A stretch of DNA of 64,000 bases from Megascapheus bottae. Taxonomy: Eukaryota > Chordata > Mammalia > Rodentia > Geomyidae. The stretch lies in assembly GCA_024803745.1 (NCBI GenBank), contig JANJXV010000017.1, positions 1,447,001 through 1,511,000 on the forward strand. Reading direction: 5' to 3'. Of the stretch, positions 1 through 12,733 are shown one piece after another; position 1 is the first letter of the stretch, and the number at the start of each line of letters is the position of its first letter. The notes under the pieces were generated by a model. It was not told the DNA's origin and searched no databases. It worked only from the letters and a program-made list of their open reading frames with translations. The position numbers and the translations under genes were made by a program.

Positions 1-1939
1 CATATTTAAAATCATGTTAGTGATGATGATTGTAGATCAGAAAAACACATATTTAATCCCTAACTTCTTGGACAACACACTAAATATATTACACGAAATT
101 GAAGACACCTAAGTTAACCTGGGCCCTTGTGTCTGACAAGAGAAGAATTTCAGCAAGATGTGAACATTGCTTAAAAAAAAAGTGATAGGAAAATTTTAGA
201 CAACCAATATATCAGAGAAAAAGTACATGACATGCTATGGGAAGACAACTATTTATTCTTATCAACCATCTTGACCATCTTCTTTAATAAATAGTGAGAA
301 ATGGATGGTTTCTGATTGGTGATCTTCTTTCTGTTTTCCTGTAAATATTTACTGTCCCATCCCTATTTCTTCAGTCTTTTGTTCTTTTGTTTCCTCATCC
401 TTCTGTAGCCATTTTGATGATAGTTAGGTTTTATCACATAGCTCATCCTGCCATCTGCAAGTTCTGGAGGCCACAATTCCCTGACTATATGCCCTTCAAC
501 TAACTTGTATCACTAGGAGCAGAGCACAATAGAAATTCTCTGGTATAAGCATTTATTGAGAAATTACTTTTAAGTAAATCTATAGGTATGGAAAAATATT
601 AGGATAGGACAAGGAAAAAATCAAGACAAAAGATGTATTTTGAACTGAGGCCTAATTTCAGCCCGATCTTATAGAGAAATCTGATTTAGAATTACTCTTA
701 AAGGTGTAACACCTGAACCAAGAACTGTGTGATGAAAATAAACCCTCTTAGGTCCCTGCTAAAAGAGCTGCTCCTTGGTTTTAGGCTATTCTCAGTGCAA
801 ACAGCATAACATCCAACTGTGTTCAGCATGGGTAGCCCCAGAAAGCATCTGAATGAATTTACCAGAAAAGTAACTAATAAGGATGAAGCAGCAATACTGT
901 GGGGTTAACTTATTTGTATAAATCTGTTAAAATGCTCAGGTGTGCAAGAGAACAGAGCATCAAAATCACCTATGGAAATCAGATAAGACTTTCATAGACT
1001 TGTTCTGGCCTCCTGGGATCAGCTTTCTGCTTGGAATTTTTCATTGATATTCGGAATTTGAAACTCATTCAGGCTACTAGAGCCCAGGGTGAATTATTTG
1101 GCTGCATTCCCTTGCCTCTTTTTGCTGATGCTCCAGAGTCATGCACAGCAGGTTACTATAAGTTGTTGTATGAATCATGATTCTCCATGCTTGAAGTCTG
1201 TTATTTTAAAGCATGGGGTGGTTTTTTTTTGCTTTGTCTGTTCTCTTTCAGGAATGAGAAAAATTGGATAGTGAGGAGATCAGAATCAGCCACAATTCTT
1301 AAAGTGATTGGACCTATAAAGTATAATTTTCACATCTCCTTTCTACTCCTGTGGCAACTCCCACCTCCAACTTTACACACTATTCATTGAAAAAAGACTT
1401 GCATTGTGTGTCATGCTGAGAAAAGATCTTCTATTATGTTTCTTGCGCATGTTGCTTAGAAATGAGGTAGAATAAAAGACTTCTCCTGCCCTCTGAATTT
1501 TTGACTAAGTTGAGAAGAGTCCTCTAATTAGTGCTTACATTTGTAATTAATGTGCTCCACTTAAAAGACTAGTTTAACGTTGAATTCTTGAGTCTAGAAT
1601 TAACAAGAGCTTTAGAGAGGCACCCACTCCTCTTTCCCCACATGTGGCTTGTCCATCTAACAGGTCTTTTGTCTGAACAGGTTTAAATCTCAGACTACAC
1701 CCATTCCAATGTATTTTAAGCACTGCTTCCCTCTACTGATTATTCATAGTGGTCCAAGTAATTTTAACATATGCCAAAGCAAAGAGAAATCAGATAAGAC
1801 TAGAGAGAAATGTCTTCCTAAGCAAACATAAAAAAGTATTTTACATATCTTATGTGTTGAACTATCAATGCTATTGACTTTCCCCTTGTATTTAAGAGAT
1901 GAATTTTAAGAGCATGTATTTTTGAGTTTGTTACAGCAA
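1..1939. other. Unassigned, single-copy-looking DNA
   Basis: AT-rich sequence with no convincing reading frame, SINE or L1 match that I can recognise. Short open frames near 1089-1390 lack codon structure or known motifs and look random. It could hold very old decayed repeats or an intron of an unseen gene. Confidence 0.5.
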
Positions 1940-3375
1940 AATTAGACAAATGGTTTCTGGGCAGATGGTGGCATTACCACAAGTAAACTGCCTACTTGTC
2001 TCTAACCCCAGAGATATTTAGGGTCCCAACAGACCCTTCACTTCAAGAGATTCACAGCAATCAAACTATAAACAGAGACTCATTCTAGTAAAGAAGAAAT
2101 TATACCACAGGAACCCAAGAACAGAAATCAGTGAGGATTTCAGAATTAGCATACCATTCACCCCTGGTGAGTGGCAGCTACAGGGACCATGCTAAGCAGC
2201 TTGTGGAGAGGAACAACAGAGCCACACCAGGGGAGAGAAACCAGGGAGAGGGTTTTGAGACCACCATATCCATCACAGAGATGTCTCACCAGGACCCTGC
2301 TGGCCCTCTCAAAATCAACTTCAGGAACTGTAAGCACCTCCCTGAGGACCCTTCTCCTAGGAGACCAGCTTGCTGTGATGACCCAGAATTCTCAGTCTTC
2401 AACTGAGAGGGAGGGAACATATTTGAATAAGGCAAAGAAGCAAAGTCTTTTCCTACACCTCCCACAGCTACCCAGGAAAGACCACCAGGACACAGCCCTA
2501 TCCCTGTACCAGCAAAATACAACTCTCAATGCTTACCAAAATTCCTGCTTATAAGCAGCAATACTCCTTAGAGAGGAGGCACACAGCCAGGGAGGCACCT
2601 GGGAAAACAACAGCAAGTACTACACCCATCGCCATACCTGAAAGACAACTGAAAACTATCACATCCACAAACTAATCTGTCTTATAGAAAAAGGTGTAGA
2701 GCTCTAGCAACAGCTAGAGTCAACTGACAGCTCTGAACTAAGCAGCTTCTTCTAAAGTGGCCCTAATTGGGCACTTGCCATAGAAAATGCAGTGCGGAAC
2801 AGCCCTGATCTATGACACACTGAGAAGAGAGTCTCTGTTTTTGTTTTTTTTCTTTCTCTACTTCAATTTTTAAATAATGCAAATCTCCAACTTGAATTTT
2901 CTGGGCCTACTAATTTGATGACTTGAGGTATGTATATATACAACATGTAATCTGTTGTTTATTAAATATATAAATATAATATTATGCTGTCCTTTATATT
3001 GTCTTTCTCTATTCAAAAGTTGAGATGTAGTTAAATAAGAGAAAGTAAAAATACTTAGGCTTTTAGAATAATCAACATTAGGGCTCAGGGTGCCTAAACC
3101 AATGTCTCTTTATTTGACTTCGTTCTTAAATATAGTATAAAATTTAGGTTTTTTTTTTTTTTTTACTCCTTCTCCCTAATTTACATCCTCTATCACACTC
3201 ATTTCCTGTCTTCACCTTCTTCCTTTATCCTCTAGTACCATTATAGTATCCTTTTTACTCATATATATCCCTGAAAACTATAACTTATCATCCAAATCGT
3301 ACCTTCCAACATCTATACTTTCATCTGATAGTCAAATTTTAGCATGCAATTCAACAGCTCTTCATCTCTACCAAA
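1940..3375 (+). mobile_element. Probable 5' UTR of an old L1
   Basis: This segment lies directly upstream of a decayed L1 ORF1 on the same strand. Near 1960 it begins with a motif resembling the AGATGGC-containing start of the L1 5' ends seen at 45.2 and 53.9 kb. It has no coding frame of its own. A poly(T) run lies at 3150-3163. The assignment depends on position and the start motif only, so the 5' boundary is uncertain. Confidence 0.4.
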
Positions 3376-4560
3376 CTGTATGTACAATACCCGAAGTAAA
3401 TCTTAACAAAGGGACAGAACACCTGTGGCCTAGTTAATCAAGAAATCAAGGAACAGCCTATTCAGAAGATCAGAGTTTCCAAAGATTAAATACAAAAAGG
3501 TATTCAAATATTCAGAACACATCACAGAAATGCTAGAAATATGAAAACCTATGGAAAACAATCAGAAAAGAATCAGAAAACAGATCAGGGAAAGAAGGAC
3601 CCAGAAGAAACTATACAAGATGCACTAAAAACATTGCTAATAAATTTAATTAATGACAAGTTACAAAACATGTAGAAGATAATTTGTGAATATGATGAGA
3701 CTAACCAAAGAATAATTGAAAAATTTATCTATCGAGAACATAAACAAGAAGTTAAATGAAATCAAGTGATGTTAATGGAATCCAATGAGAAAGGAGCCAC
3801 GCACTTAAAGGAGATTAAGGAAAATAAAAATAAACAGATCAGTGATATAAAAAGGTCCTTAGAAATCCTAAAACAAGACTTCAAAAAAGAGGTAGAAGCC
3901 CTCAGAAATGACCAAAAAGTAATCAAAGAATTAAAGTATAAAAAAGAAACTCTCTGTGGAAAATTATATGATGTGGAAGACAGTGTCAAGGCTGGGAGAC
4001 AGAGCAGATGAAAATTGAGCAAGAAGAGAACAATTTCAAGGAACAAGATAAGAGCTTGCAGGAACTTCAGAACTCAACTCAAAGACTGAATTTGAGTCTG
4101 ATAGGTGTCAATGAAGTCAAAGAGGAGACAAGGGAGGATATAGGAAACATATTTCACAGAATTGTAACAGAGATACAAGAAGCACTTAGGACACCCAACA
4201 GACCAGAGTAGAAAAGAATATCCTGCCACCATATTATAATCCAGGATCAATAGAGACAAAGGTAAGGATCCTTAAAACTGTCAAAGAGAAAAAAATTGAT
4301 TATTAACCAAGGAAAACCATTCTGAATAGTTATAAATATCTCAGCTGAGACCAAGAAAGCAAGAAAAATCTGGCATGATATAGTCCAAATTGTAAAGTCA
4401 AACAATTTACCAACTCTAAATACTGCATCCAGCAAAGCTCTCCTTCTTAAGTGAAGGACAAATTCAAACATTAGATAAAAATATTGAAACAATTTATATC
4501 CATTAATACAGAAGATACTTAAAGATGTCTTTCATACATAAAATCAACAAAGATACCATG
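3376..4560 (+). pseudogene. Decayed L1 ORF1 (RNA-binding chaperone) remnant
   Basis: L1 ORF1 encodes a trimeric coiled-coil RNA-binding protein that coats L1 RNA. The N-terminal part and a lysine/glutamate-rich coiled coil are visible in the frame at 3766-4011. A following frame at 4008-4211 carries an RRM-entry motif like NLSLIGVNE. Fragments of the C-terminal domain (ISAET, KARK-WHDI) can be read around 4330-4380 in shifted frames. Several stops and frameshifts break it, so it cannot produce a full protein. Confidence 0.7.
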
Positions 4561-5692
4561 TTGAGAGAGAAAAGGCTATTTACCAGAGAACCAAGTAAAT
4601 ATAGTCAGAAATGAGGAGGAATAGCCTCTAAGAAGGTAGATAACATAGCAGGTATTATCAAACACGTCTCAGTCCTAACCTTCAATATCAATGTACTTAA
4701 CTCTCTGATTAAAAACGGAGTGACTGGATGGATCTGAAACCGTGACCTGTCCATCTGTTGTTTACAAGAGATACATTTTGCTGACAAAAGAAGACACATT
4801 CTCAAAGTGAATAAAATTTTTCAAGCAAATGATTCCAGTAAACGGGCCAAAGTAGCAGCAATATTAATATATGATAAAGTAAACTTCAAATTAAAATTAA
4901 TAAAGAAAGACAAAGAAGGTCATTATATACTAATAAAGGAAACTCTACTATAGGAGGATATGATAAATCTAAATATCTGGACACCAAACACTGGAGTACT
5001 TAACTTCAACAAACACATACTGCTTGACTTAAAAGTACATAAAGTACGTACAGATTAAAACAGATGGATTGTTCAACACATAATTGTCACTTCTGCATAG
5101 ATCATCTAGGCCAAATTCAGCAAAGAATCTCAGACCTAAATAACTACACTGAGCAACTAGATATAACACAGAGCTGCAGACTTTTTCACCCAATAGCCCC
5201 AAAATATAATTTTCAGCAGGCCATGGCACATTATTCAAAATAGATCATGTATTAGATCACAAAGCATGTCTGTGCAAATGTAAAAAAAATTGAAATTATT
5301 CCTTGCATTCTATTAGATTACAACTGAATAAAATTAGAGCTCAATAGCAAAAGCCTTTACTAAAACTCTTTAAGTAATAGAAAGTGAACAATACATTGCT
5401 GAAAGATCAGTGGGCCACTGAGTAGATTATCATTTAATAAAAATTAATACACAAAATGTCAGCTCTCTGGTATACAGCAAAGATATTACTCAGAGGCAAG
5501 TTTATAGCTCTGAATGCTTACAACAAGAAATTTGAGAAAACTCAGAAACTACACATTGATGATTCACCTCCAAGCTCCTTGAAAAACAGGAACAAGCCAA
5601 ACTCCAAACCAATAGATAGAAACAATAGAAAGTCAGTCAGAAATAAGCTAGAAAGTTAAAAATAAAGTACATGAAGAACTAACAAAACAGGA

Positions 5693-5800
5693 AGTGGGGC
5701 TGTGGCTCAAGTGGTAGAGCACTAGACTTGAGCTGAAGAGCTGAGGGACAGAGCCCAGACTCAGAGTTCAGGCCCCATGACAAAAAAATAATAATAATAA
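5693..5800 (+). mobile_element. Monomeric right-unit SINE (Geo-like)
   Basis: A stand-alone copy of the right unit shared by the two dimeric SINE families. It has an A-box-like TGGCTCAAGTGGTAGAGC and a B-box-like GAGTTCAGGCCCC, then an A/ATA-rich tail. Imperfect flanking repeats (AACAAAACAG and AACAAAATAG) suggest a target duplication. It interrupts the old L1 ORF2. There is no ID or B1 head, so it is either an independent monomer or a 5'-truncated dimer. Confidence 0.7.
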
Positions 5801-6432
5801 CAAAATAGTTGATTCTTTGAAAAAATTAACAAAATTGACAAACTTATCAAATATGACTTAATAAAAGAAGAGAAGACATGCAAATTAATGAAATTATAGA
5901 TGAAAATCAGAACACTACAACTGAAATATGCAAGATTCAGAATATTAGTAGGGGATACTTTGCAGTCCTTTACACCTATAATTTTGAAAATTTTGGAGAA
6001 ATGGAAGCATTCCCAGACTACACTGCTATACTGAAATTGAACCCAGATTTAAGAAGCCTTAACCCACATGCAGAAAGTGCAGTTGACAAGATTCAACTCT
6101 CCATGATAAAAGCCCTGGAGAAGATAGAAATCCATGGAATAGTCCTTAATATAATAAAGGCTGTATATGACAAATATGCAGTCAGCATTATATTCAATGG
6201 TGAGAAGTTCAAGCCATTCTCCTCTTCAACATAATGCTGGAATTCCTAGCAAAAACAGTACAGCAAGAGAAAAACAGGAAAAGAAAATGTGAAGCTATCC
6301 CTCTTTGTGGAAGACATGACCCTGTATTTAAATAACCCTATGAATGTCTTACCAAAGCCTCTTAAATTGATCTGAAATGCTGACAAAGTAACTGAGTACA
6401 AAATGAACATTAAAAAAAGAAAAAAAAAACTA

Positions 6433-6655
6433 GGGTTGGGAGTTTGGCCTAGTGGTAGAGTGCTTGCCTAGCATGCACGAAGACCCGGGTTCGATTCCTC
6501 GGTACCACATGCATAGAAAAAAAGCTGGAAGTGGTGCTGAGGCTCAAGTGGTAGAGCTCTAGCCTTGAGAAAGTCCAAGGACAGGGCTTAGGCCCTGAGC
6601 TCAAGCCCAGGACTGGAAAACAAAAATAAAAACAAAACAAAACAACAACAAAAAC
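6433..6655 (+). mobile_element. IDL-Geo-like dimeric SINE
   Basis: The left unit is ID-like: a tRNA-Ala-type A box (TAGTGGTAGAGTGCTTGCC) and B box (GGGTTCGATTCC). A short A-rich linker leads to the right unit and a tail of CAAAA/AAAAC repeats. It sits in old L1 ORF2. AACATTA occurs on both sides, a possible short target duplication. Confidence 0.85.
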
Positions 6656-8368
6656 ATTAGCTTTCCTGTACATCTACAATGAAAAAGATCAAGACTGAAA
6701 TCAGGAAGTCAACTTCATTTGTAATTGCTCAAAATAACATACCTAGAAATTAACTTAGTTAAAGATGTTACAGACCTCTACTGTGAAAATTTAAAAATCT
6801 GGAAAAAGAAACTGAAGCAAATTTAAGGAAACTGACAATTTTCCCATGCTCCTGGATGGGAAGAACGAACATTGTAAAAATGGCAATACTGCACAGAACA
6901 ATATATAAATTCAATGAAATACTCATCAAAATACCAACAAATTTCTTCAAAGAAAGAGAAATCAATCCAAATATTCATATGGAATAATGAAACACCCAGA
7001 AGACTAAAAATAATCCTTAGCAGGAAGAACAATGCTGGAAGAATATCAATATCAAATTTTTATGCTTTAGTACAAAGACATAATAAAACAACAACAACAA
7101 CAGCAACAAAACAGAAAACAAACAAACAAAACTTGTTGCTGGCACAAGAATAGGCCTGAAGACTAATGGAACAGAATAGAAGACCCAGAAATGAGCCCAC
7201 AAACATAGCCATGGAATATCAATGTTTTTTTTTTTTTTGTTGGTTGTGGAACTTGAACGCTGGGCCTGGGTGTTCTGCCATGTAATCAAAGGAAGCCAAA
7301 AACACAGATTGGAAGGCAATCTCTTCAACAAATGGTACTTGCAAAATTGGCTATCCCATGCAGAAAACTGAAGCTAGATGTTCACATATCACCTTGAAAC
7401 AGAACGAGTTCTAAATGGATCAAAGACTTCAATGTAAACCAGATACCATGAAAATATTACACAAAGGGGTAGGGAAACATTTTCTAGGCATGGGTTAAAA
7501 CTTACTAAATAAAGATCCAGAATCACAAAAATCAATGGGATTGCATGAAACTTAAGAGTTTCTACTTGCCAATTGACATAGCCAGCAAGAGAAATAGAAA
7601 GCACACAGAATGGGAGAAGACCTTTACTAGCTATGCACCCGACAAGGGCTTCACAGCTCAAGTGTACTTAGAGCAAAAACAAATAAACCTCCAAAAATGA
7701 ACCCTCAAAAATTCAACAATCCTATTAATAAAGGAGCTAAAGACTTGGAGACTTCTCTGAAGCAGCAAGAATGGCCAATGGACATATGAAGTCATGTTCA
7801 AAATCTCTGGCCATAAGAGAAATACAAATGAAAACTATATTGAGATACTACCTCATCCTAGTTACAATGGCCATTATCAAGGAAATGAACAGTTAAGATG
7901 CTGCTGGGGATGTGGCCAAACGGGAACACTACTACATAGTTGGTGGGAATATAAACTTGTTCAAACACTTTGGAGGTTCCTTAAAAGACTAAGCACAGAG
8001 CTCACCTATGACCCAGCAATTCTACACCTGGGTATTTATCCAACTGACCACAAACAATATCACACTAAAGACACCAGCACATAATCATTGCAGTACAGTT
8101 ATCATAGCCATAACATGGAATCAACCCAGATGCCCCTCCCTGGACAAATGAATCAAGATAATGTGGTAGATGTACACAATAGAATTCTACTTATCATTTA
8201 GAAAGAATGATATTGTATCATTCATAAGGAAATAGAAAGATTTGTAAAAAATTATATTAAGCAAAGTAAACCAGACCAAAGAAACAGATTACATGATTTC
8301 CATCATTTGTGCTAACTAGAATGTGCCTATAAACCTATAAATCTACAAGTGAACACACTGAATGATTA

Positions 8369-8399
8369 AACACATACACACACATGCGCACACACACAT

Positions 8400-8430
<31 letters not shown>
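8369..8430. repeat. (CA)n microsatellite with CATGCG interruptions
   Basis: Alternating CA repeats with two ATGCG interruptions lie inside the old L1 3' UTR. Confidence 0.95.
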
Positions 8431-8577
8431 GGGACATTATAAATAATATAGGACCTTAGACATTCACACATCGAGGCCAAAGGAAGATATGAATCGGAGT
8501 TGTTGACAAAGGTTTAATAGCTATGTGTACAGAATCATATAAAATAATATTTTATGAAATTAACTCCAAGAAGAGAT

Positions 8578-9102
8578 TTTTTCTTTTTTTCTTTCATTTT
8601 TTTCCTTATATTTTTATTGTAATTAATAGATGGGTTACATTATATTCACCAGATAGAAGGTGCATTACTTCACAAACATTGATACCCTTTCTCATGTCAT
8701 GGTCCCCATTTCCCTCTCCCCTTCCCCCCAACCCCCACTCAACTTGATTTCCCCCCTTTCCTATCCAATTTAAAATAACCAATTAAGCATATATAAAATA
8801 TATCAGATAATAAGGTGAAATATTGTAACAACATGAGATAACCAAGGGACAGCAAAAGAGATGAGAGATAACATAGTACATTAAGGACAACAGTCACTCA
8901 TTATATGGCTTTTGTTTCTATATCCTGGAGGTCCTTACATTTAGCGTCACACTATATGGCCTTATGTATCTAGATTTTGTTCTATTGTGAATCTCTGCTA
9001 GGAGAAACCAAGGTTTCTACTGATTATATCAGATGAGGGAAACCATTGAGCCTGTGTTCTTTTGAGTCTGGCTTACTTCACTTCGTTTGATTTTTTCTAA
9101 GT
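8578..9102 (-). mobile_element. 5'-truncated L1 (ORF2 end plus 3' UTR)
   Basis: On the minus strand it runs from the last ORF2 codons (SEVSQTQ...GSMVSLI) through the 3' UTR to AATAAAAATATAAGG-type sequence and a poly(A), seen as poly(T) from 8578. A perfect 10-bp target duplication, AAGAAGAGAT, flanks it at 8568-8577 and 9103-9112. The target is the 3' UTR of the older plus-strand L1, which dates it as the younger insertion. Confidence 0.9.
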
Positions 9103-9339
9103 AAGAAGAGATATTTTTGTTACTATTGTTGCTGTTTTTGTTTCCTTTTTCTTTCATCTTGTTTGTTTGCATTTTGCATGGGTAAAAGGGAACACAGAAA
9201 AGGTGGGACAAAGAGTGAAAAAATACAATAATGACACTCACAAGATACTATGTGAAAATGAATGGTACATTTTATGAGTGGGGATAGAAGGATTCACAAC
9301 GAAATGTACTGAGTTCCTGATTCATGTATATCAACTTTA

Positions 9340-10210
9340 CAATAAAAATAAAGCACAAAGAGACAAATGAAATTTTATTTTGCCAGTCCTGGGGCTTGAA
9401 TTCAGGGCCTGAGAACTGTCCTTGGGCTTTTTCCTCAAGGCTAGCACTCTGCCACTTGAGCCACAGCACCACTTCTAGCTTTTCTATGTTTGTGGTAATG
9501 AGGAATCGAACCCAGGTCTTGGTGCATGTCAGGCAAGCATTCTACCACTAGGCCAAACTCCCAGACCCAACAAATGGAATTTTATCAAATGATTAAGTTT
9601 CTGCACAGCAAAGGAAACAGCCAACAGAATGAATTACAATGTAAGTAATGGGAAAGGAAATTTCCAAAATGGAATGTGATAAGAGGTAAAGATCTAAAGT
9701 TCACAAAGAATTCCAACAACAATCTTTCTAAAATGAGTAGAGGACATAAGTTGACATTTCTGAAAAGCAGACATAAAAAATGCCAATAGGCATATACAAG
9801 TATGTTTAATACCAATAATATTCAGAAATGAAAATCAAAATTCCAGTGAGCTATTACCTTATAAGGATTAGAATGACTCTAATGAGAAAAACAAAAGATA
9901 ACAATGGATGTGAAGAAAAGAGTACCTGTTACCTTGTTATTGAGAATACATATTGGCTAAGTGATTAGGAAAAACAGTATAGATGTTCCCCTAAAAAGTA
10001 AAACATAACAATTTTATGAGCCAGTTATGTTACTTCTGGATAGCTGTTCAAAGGAAATAAAATCATTATGTTGAATATTATAGATTGCTCTCCACTGTGT
10101 GTTATAGCTTTATTTACAATAACACGTGGAATCATCTTACAAGTCAATTGATAGATGAATTAATACAGAAAATGTGGTACACATTCACATACACATATAC
10201 CAATGCACAT
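9340..10210 (+). mobile_element. Ancient L1 ORF2 C-terminal fragment
   Basis: Across the inserted SINE the frame reads DKWNFIK, then LSFCTAKETANR, matching the L1 ORF2 segment before the Cys/His region. Later text (CYFWIAVQRK, TSQLIDELIQKMWYT) matches the C-terminal end. Many stops and high divergence indicate an L1M-age relic rather than one of the rodent-lineage L1s. Confidence 0.7.
9379..9569 (-). mobile_element. IDL-Geo-like dimeric SINE
   Basis: A complete reverse-strand dimer: poly(T), right unit, linker, then ID-like left unit ending at CCAGACCC. The target duplication ACAAATGAAATTTTAT / ACAAATGGAATTTTAT (9363-9378 and 9570-9585, one mismatch) defines both ends. It interrupts the ancient L1 fragment. 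Confidence 0.92.
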
Positions 10211-10592
10211 ACATATTTATGATTGTTTTTATTTGTTGAAATGTAGCCATATGAAGCTAAACATGCATTTATAATGATGCTTTGAACTGTAATTCAGCAT
10301 TTCATAGTTTATTCTACCTTTGCCCTTTGCTTATCTGGAATTTCCCACTTTAACAATGAAAAGCCTGGCTCCTACTACCCAGCATTTATTTACTTATAGA
10401 GTGTTTTTAGAATAAGTGACCTGCTTGCCCAGGAAAAATAGCCTTTGCAAGTACAATGCAATTTTCTCTTTAACCTCATGGTATCTTACCAATTTGGAAG
10501 GTACATATGTTTGAGCCTATTTCCCCACTACTTATTACTCATTATATACTAGATTCTCTTATCATGTCCTGAATTCAATCTAGACTTTTGCA
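10211..10592. other. Unassigned AT-rich DNA
   Basis: No repeat family or coding frame recognised between the ancient L1 fragment and the next SINE. Confidence 0.4.
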
Positions 10593-10602
10593 TTCTACTT
10601 TT

Positions 10603-10790
10603 TTTTTTGTCACTCATGGGGCTTGAACTCTGGGCCTGGGTGCTGTCCCTGAGCTCTTCAGCTCAAAGCTGAGCCACAGTGCCCCTTTCAGGTTTTCTAG
10701 TGGTTAATTGGATATAAGAGTCTCATGGACTTTAATGCCCAGACTGGCTTTAAACAGCGATCCTCAGATGGGATCCCCTGTGCCCGGCTC
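10603..10790 (-). mobile_element. B1-head / Geo-like-tail composite SINE
   Basis: Read on the minus strand it begins with a B1-like head (GCCGGGCAC...) and passes through a conserved middle (CTTATATCCAATTAACCAC). It ends in the same right unit as the dimeric ID SINE (GGCTCAG...GAGTTCAAGCCCC). TTCTACTTTT occurs on both sides (10593-10602, 10792-10801), a likely target duplication. Confidence 0.85.
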
Positions 10791-11076
10791 TTTCTACTTT
10801 TCTGTGAATATCTCAAATACCTCTGAGAACTGTCCAATGAATTCAGTATAAAATTGAATACAGAACTGGGACAAGGAAATTAGAGAATCCAAACTTTACA
10901 GTGAGTGCAGAACACTTGGCTGCGACTAGTGAAAAGGCGTAGGCAGGTGAAGTGTTCTGAGCTTGCTTGGCTGATGTTTGGTGAGTTGCTCATGTACTCT
11001 ATGTAGTTGGATATAGTGTTTCTAGATTTGTTAAGAAAATCAATTTAAAAATAAACGAAAAAGATTAGAAAACATA

Positions 11077-11140
11077 GGAAGGAAGGAAGGAAGGAAGGAA
11101 GGAAGGAAGGAAGGAAGGAAGGAAGGAAGGAAGGAAGGAA
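11077..11140. repeat. (GGAA)16 microsatellite
   Basis: Sixteen uninterrupted GGAA units, 64 bp. Perfect arrays of this length are usually length-polymorphic. Confidence 0.98.
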
Positions 11141-11394
11141 TCATGATTTCTCAAAAGTTCTAGCCTCAAAGACTTTCTTCCATGATATAATGACCATGTT
11201 AGGGTACTCTTTGGCTGATAAGGAATAAGTTAACTTTTATTTAAAGGAATACTTTGCTTTTATCATTTGTAAGCATTTATAATGTAATTATAATTATGAT
11301 GTTTACATTGAATTAAGGTCATACTGAGATTTCAACTATATCCATGTATAGTATTTCATAATATAAACATATATATTATATATGTACATATATT

Positions 11395-11565
11395 TATAAC
11401 ACATTATATTCATATAATATAGATATAGATAAAGAGATATATAGAGAGAGATAGAGATACCTAGATAGATATCTAGATATCCAGATATATAGATAGAGAT
11501 ATCTACAGAGATAGCTATATAGAGATTTATAGATAGATATTTACATATAGACAGAGAGGGAGAAG
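11395..11565. repeat. Degenerate GATA/GAGA/ATAG-rich low-complexity tract
   Basis: Imperfect AGATAT, GAGATA and TAGATA runs, probably a decayed tetranucleotide array. Confidence 0.85.
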
Positions 11566-12329
11566 GAGGTAGAGAGTTGATTATAAGCTGTATGCACTGA
11601 TCTGAGTTTTTACAGTAGAAATAGTCTCACAGAATGATAACCTGAGATTGGTGGTGTTCTATAATTGAAGATTTAGAGTTTGAAACCAGAGCCTACATTG
11701 TGAGGCAAATAAACATCACTGATATTCTTAGAAGACAGGTCTTTCTTGTAATATATGAGGAAAAGAGAAATACTCAAGGATCTTCAGGGAGCAGTAATAA
11801 GTATATAAAATTAAATTTTTAGGAAATTAGGATGTTGGGTAGAGATTGTTCTCTTCATGTAGAATAAATTCCTTTCCCCTCTACAAAAGTAAATGAATAA
11901 ATTGGAAAGAGAATTGGGAAGTCTAAATGCTATAATATACTTTAAGGTAAAAATAATAAAAGAAAGTAAATTTGAAATTATTAATAAGAGGAGTGAGGTC
12001 GTGGATATACACGGCTTTGATAGAAAAGGCTCCTTTCCAAAGTTTAGATGTGAGGGTGATGTAATTCAACTGACTTTAGCAGCCACCATATGTGTGTGGG
12101 GGGCATGTGTGTATATATTAATATTTCTAGGGGATCCAAGAGTTCTCTCAAAGGTCTTGGTCATGTTGCTATCTCTAACGAATACCTACTTAAGATTTAA
12201 GAGTTGTAAATGTTGTGCAAAATTATTTGGATTTTTAATTACCTAAATACTACTTTAACATATCTGAACTTTATGACAATCTGAGACGTGGGTATTTTAA
12301 TATTATGTTGTCATTTTGACTCAAAAAAA
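11566..12329. other. Unassigned DNA
   Basis: The 117-codon open frame at 11893-12246 has no recognisable domain, no Kozak-like context and no splice or neighbour support. I treat it as a chance frame. Confidence 0.5.
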
Positions 12330-12433
12330 GGCATTGTTGTGGGGTACTAGGCCTCATGCTTAGCTAGTAATCTCATGTTCAGCTAGTAATGAAGCTGAGA
12401 TGTGAGGATCACAGCCTTAATCAAAAAAGATAA

Positions 12434-12558
12434 GGTTTTTTGGTATGTGTATACTGGGAATGGGGCTTGAACTTCGGGACTGGATGCTGTTTCTGAAACT
12501 TTTGCTAACGTCTAGCTACCACTTGAGCTATAGCCGTAATTCTGTAATTCTGTCTTAT

Positions 12559-12615
<57 letters not shown>

Positions 12616-12733
12616 ACCTAGAGATGAGCGTCTCAATGACTTTTCATGTTCAGGCAGGCTTCAAACTATAATCTTCAGATCTCAGCCTCCTGAGTAAATA
12701 GGATTATAGGCATGAGTCACTGGTACTGGCTTG
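12434..12733 (-). mobile_element. B1/Geo-like composite SINE with internal (TG)n
   Basis: The reverse-strand right unit, middle and B1-like head (ending TGGTACTGGC) are all present. A TG array of about 53 bp at 12561-12613 expanded between the right unit and the middle. It is inserted inside another SINE of the same family in opposite orientation. Confidence 0.8.
12561..12613. repeat. (TG)n microsatellite
   Basis: Uninterrupted TG dinucleotides inside a SINE. Confidence 0.97.

Larger units (their letters stand above)
4640..8335 (+). pseudogene. Decayed L1 ORF2 (endonuclease / reverse transcriptase) remnant
   Basis: ORF2 encodes the endonuclease and reverse transcriptase for target-primed insertion. 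The endonuclease motif CCLQEIHFADK is readable near 4760-4790, followed by linker segments (frame 5456-5659). Around 6060-6080 the frame jumps from linker sequence to late palm sequence (DKIQLSMIKALEK), so the finger and early palm region is deleted. The catalytic F-A-D-D region near 6300-6325 reads F-V-E-D, so even that piece is dead. The C-terminal Cys/His region is recognisable at 7890-7960 (CCWGCGQTG...LLHSWWEYK), with its last Cys lost. SINEs interrupt it at 5693 and 6433. Confidence 0.85.
8336..9355 (+). mobile_element. 3' UTR of the old L1, interrupted by another L1
   Basis: Non-coding sequence follows the ORF2 remnant, contains a CA microsatellite at 8369-8430, and continues on the far side of the minus-strand L1 at 8578-9102. 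It ends near an AATAAA at about 9341-9347 after text resembling other L1 3' ends (ATGTACTGAGTTCCTGATTC). The end point is approximate because an ancient L1 fragment follows at once. Confidence 0.5.

Noticed and set aside
6433..6520. Functional tRNA-Ala gene
   Set aside because: A and B boxes are present but the cloverleaf is not kept, and the unit is followed by SINE sequence and an A-rich tail. It is the ID-like SINE head.
8369..8430. CRISPR-like or satellite array
   Set aside because: Plain CA dinucleotide microsatellite in a mammalian genome.
11893..12246. 117-codon frame as a possible gene
   Set aside because: No domain, no conserved context, AT-rich chance frame in repeat-laden DNA.
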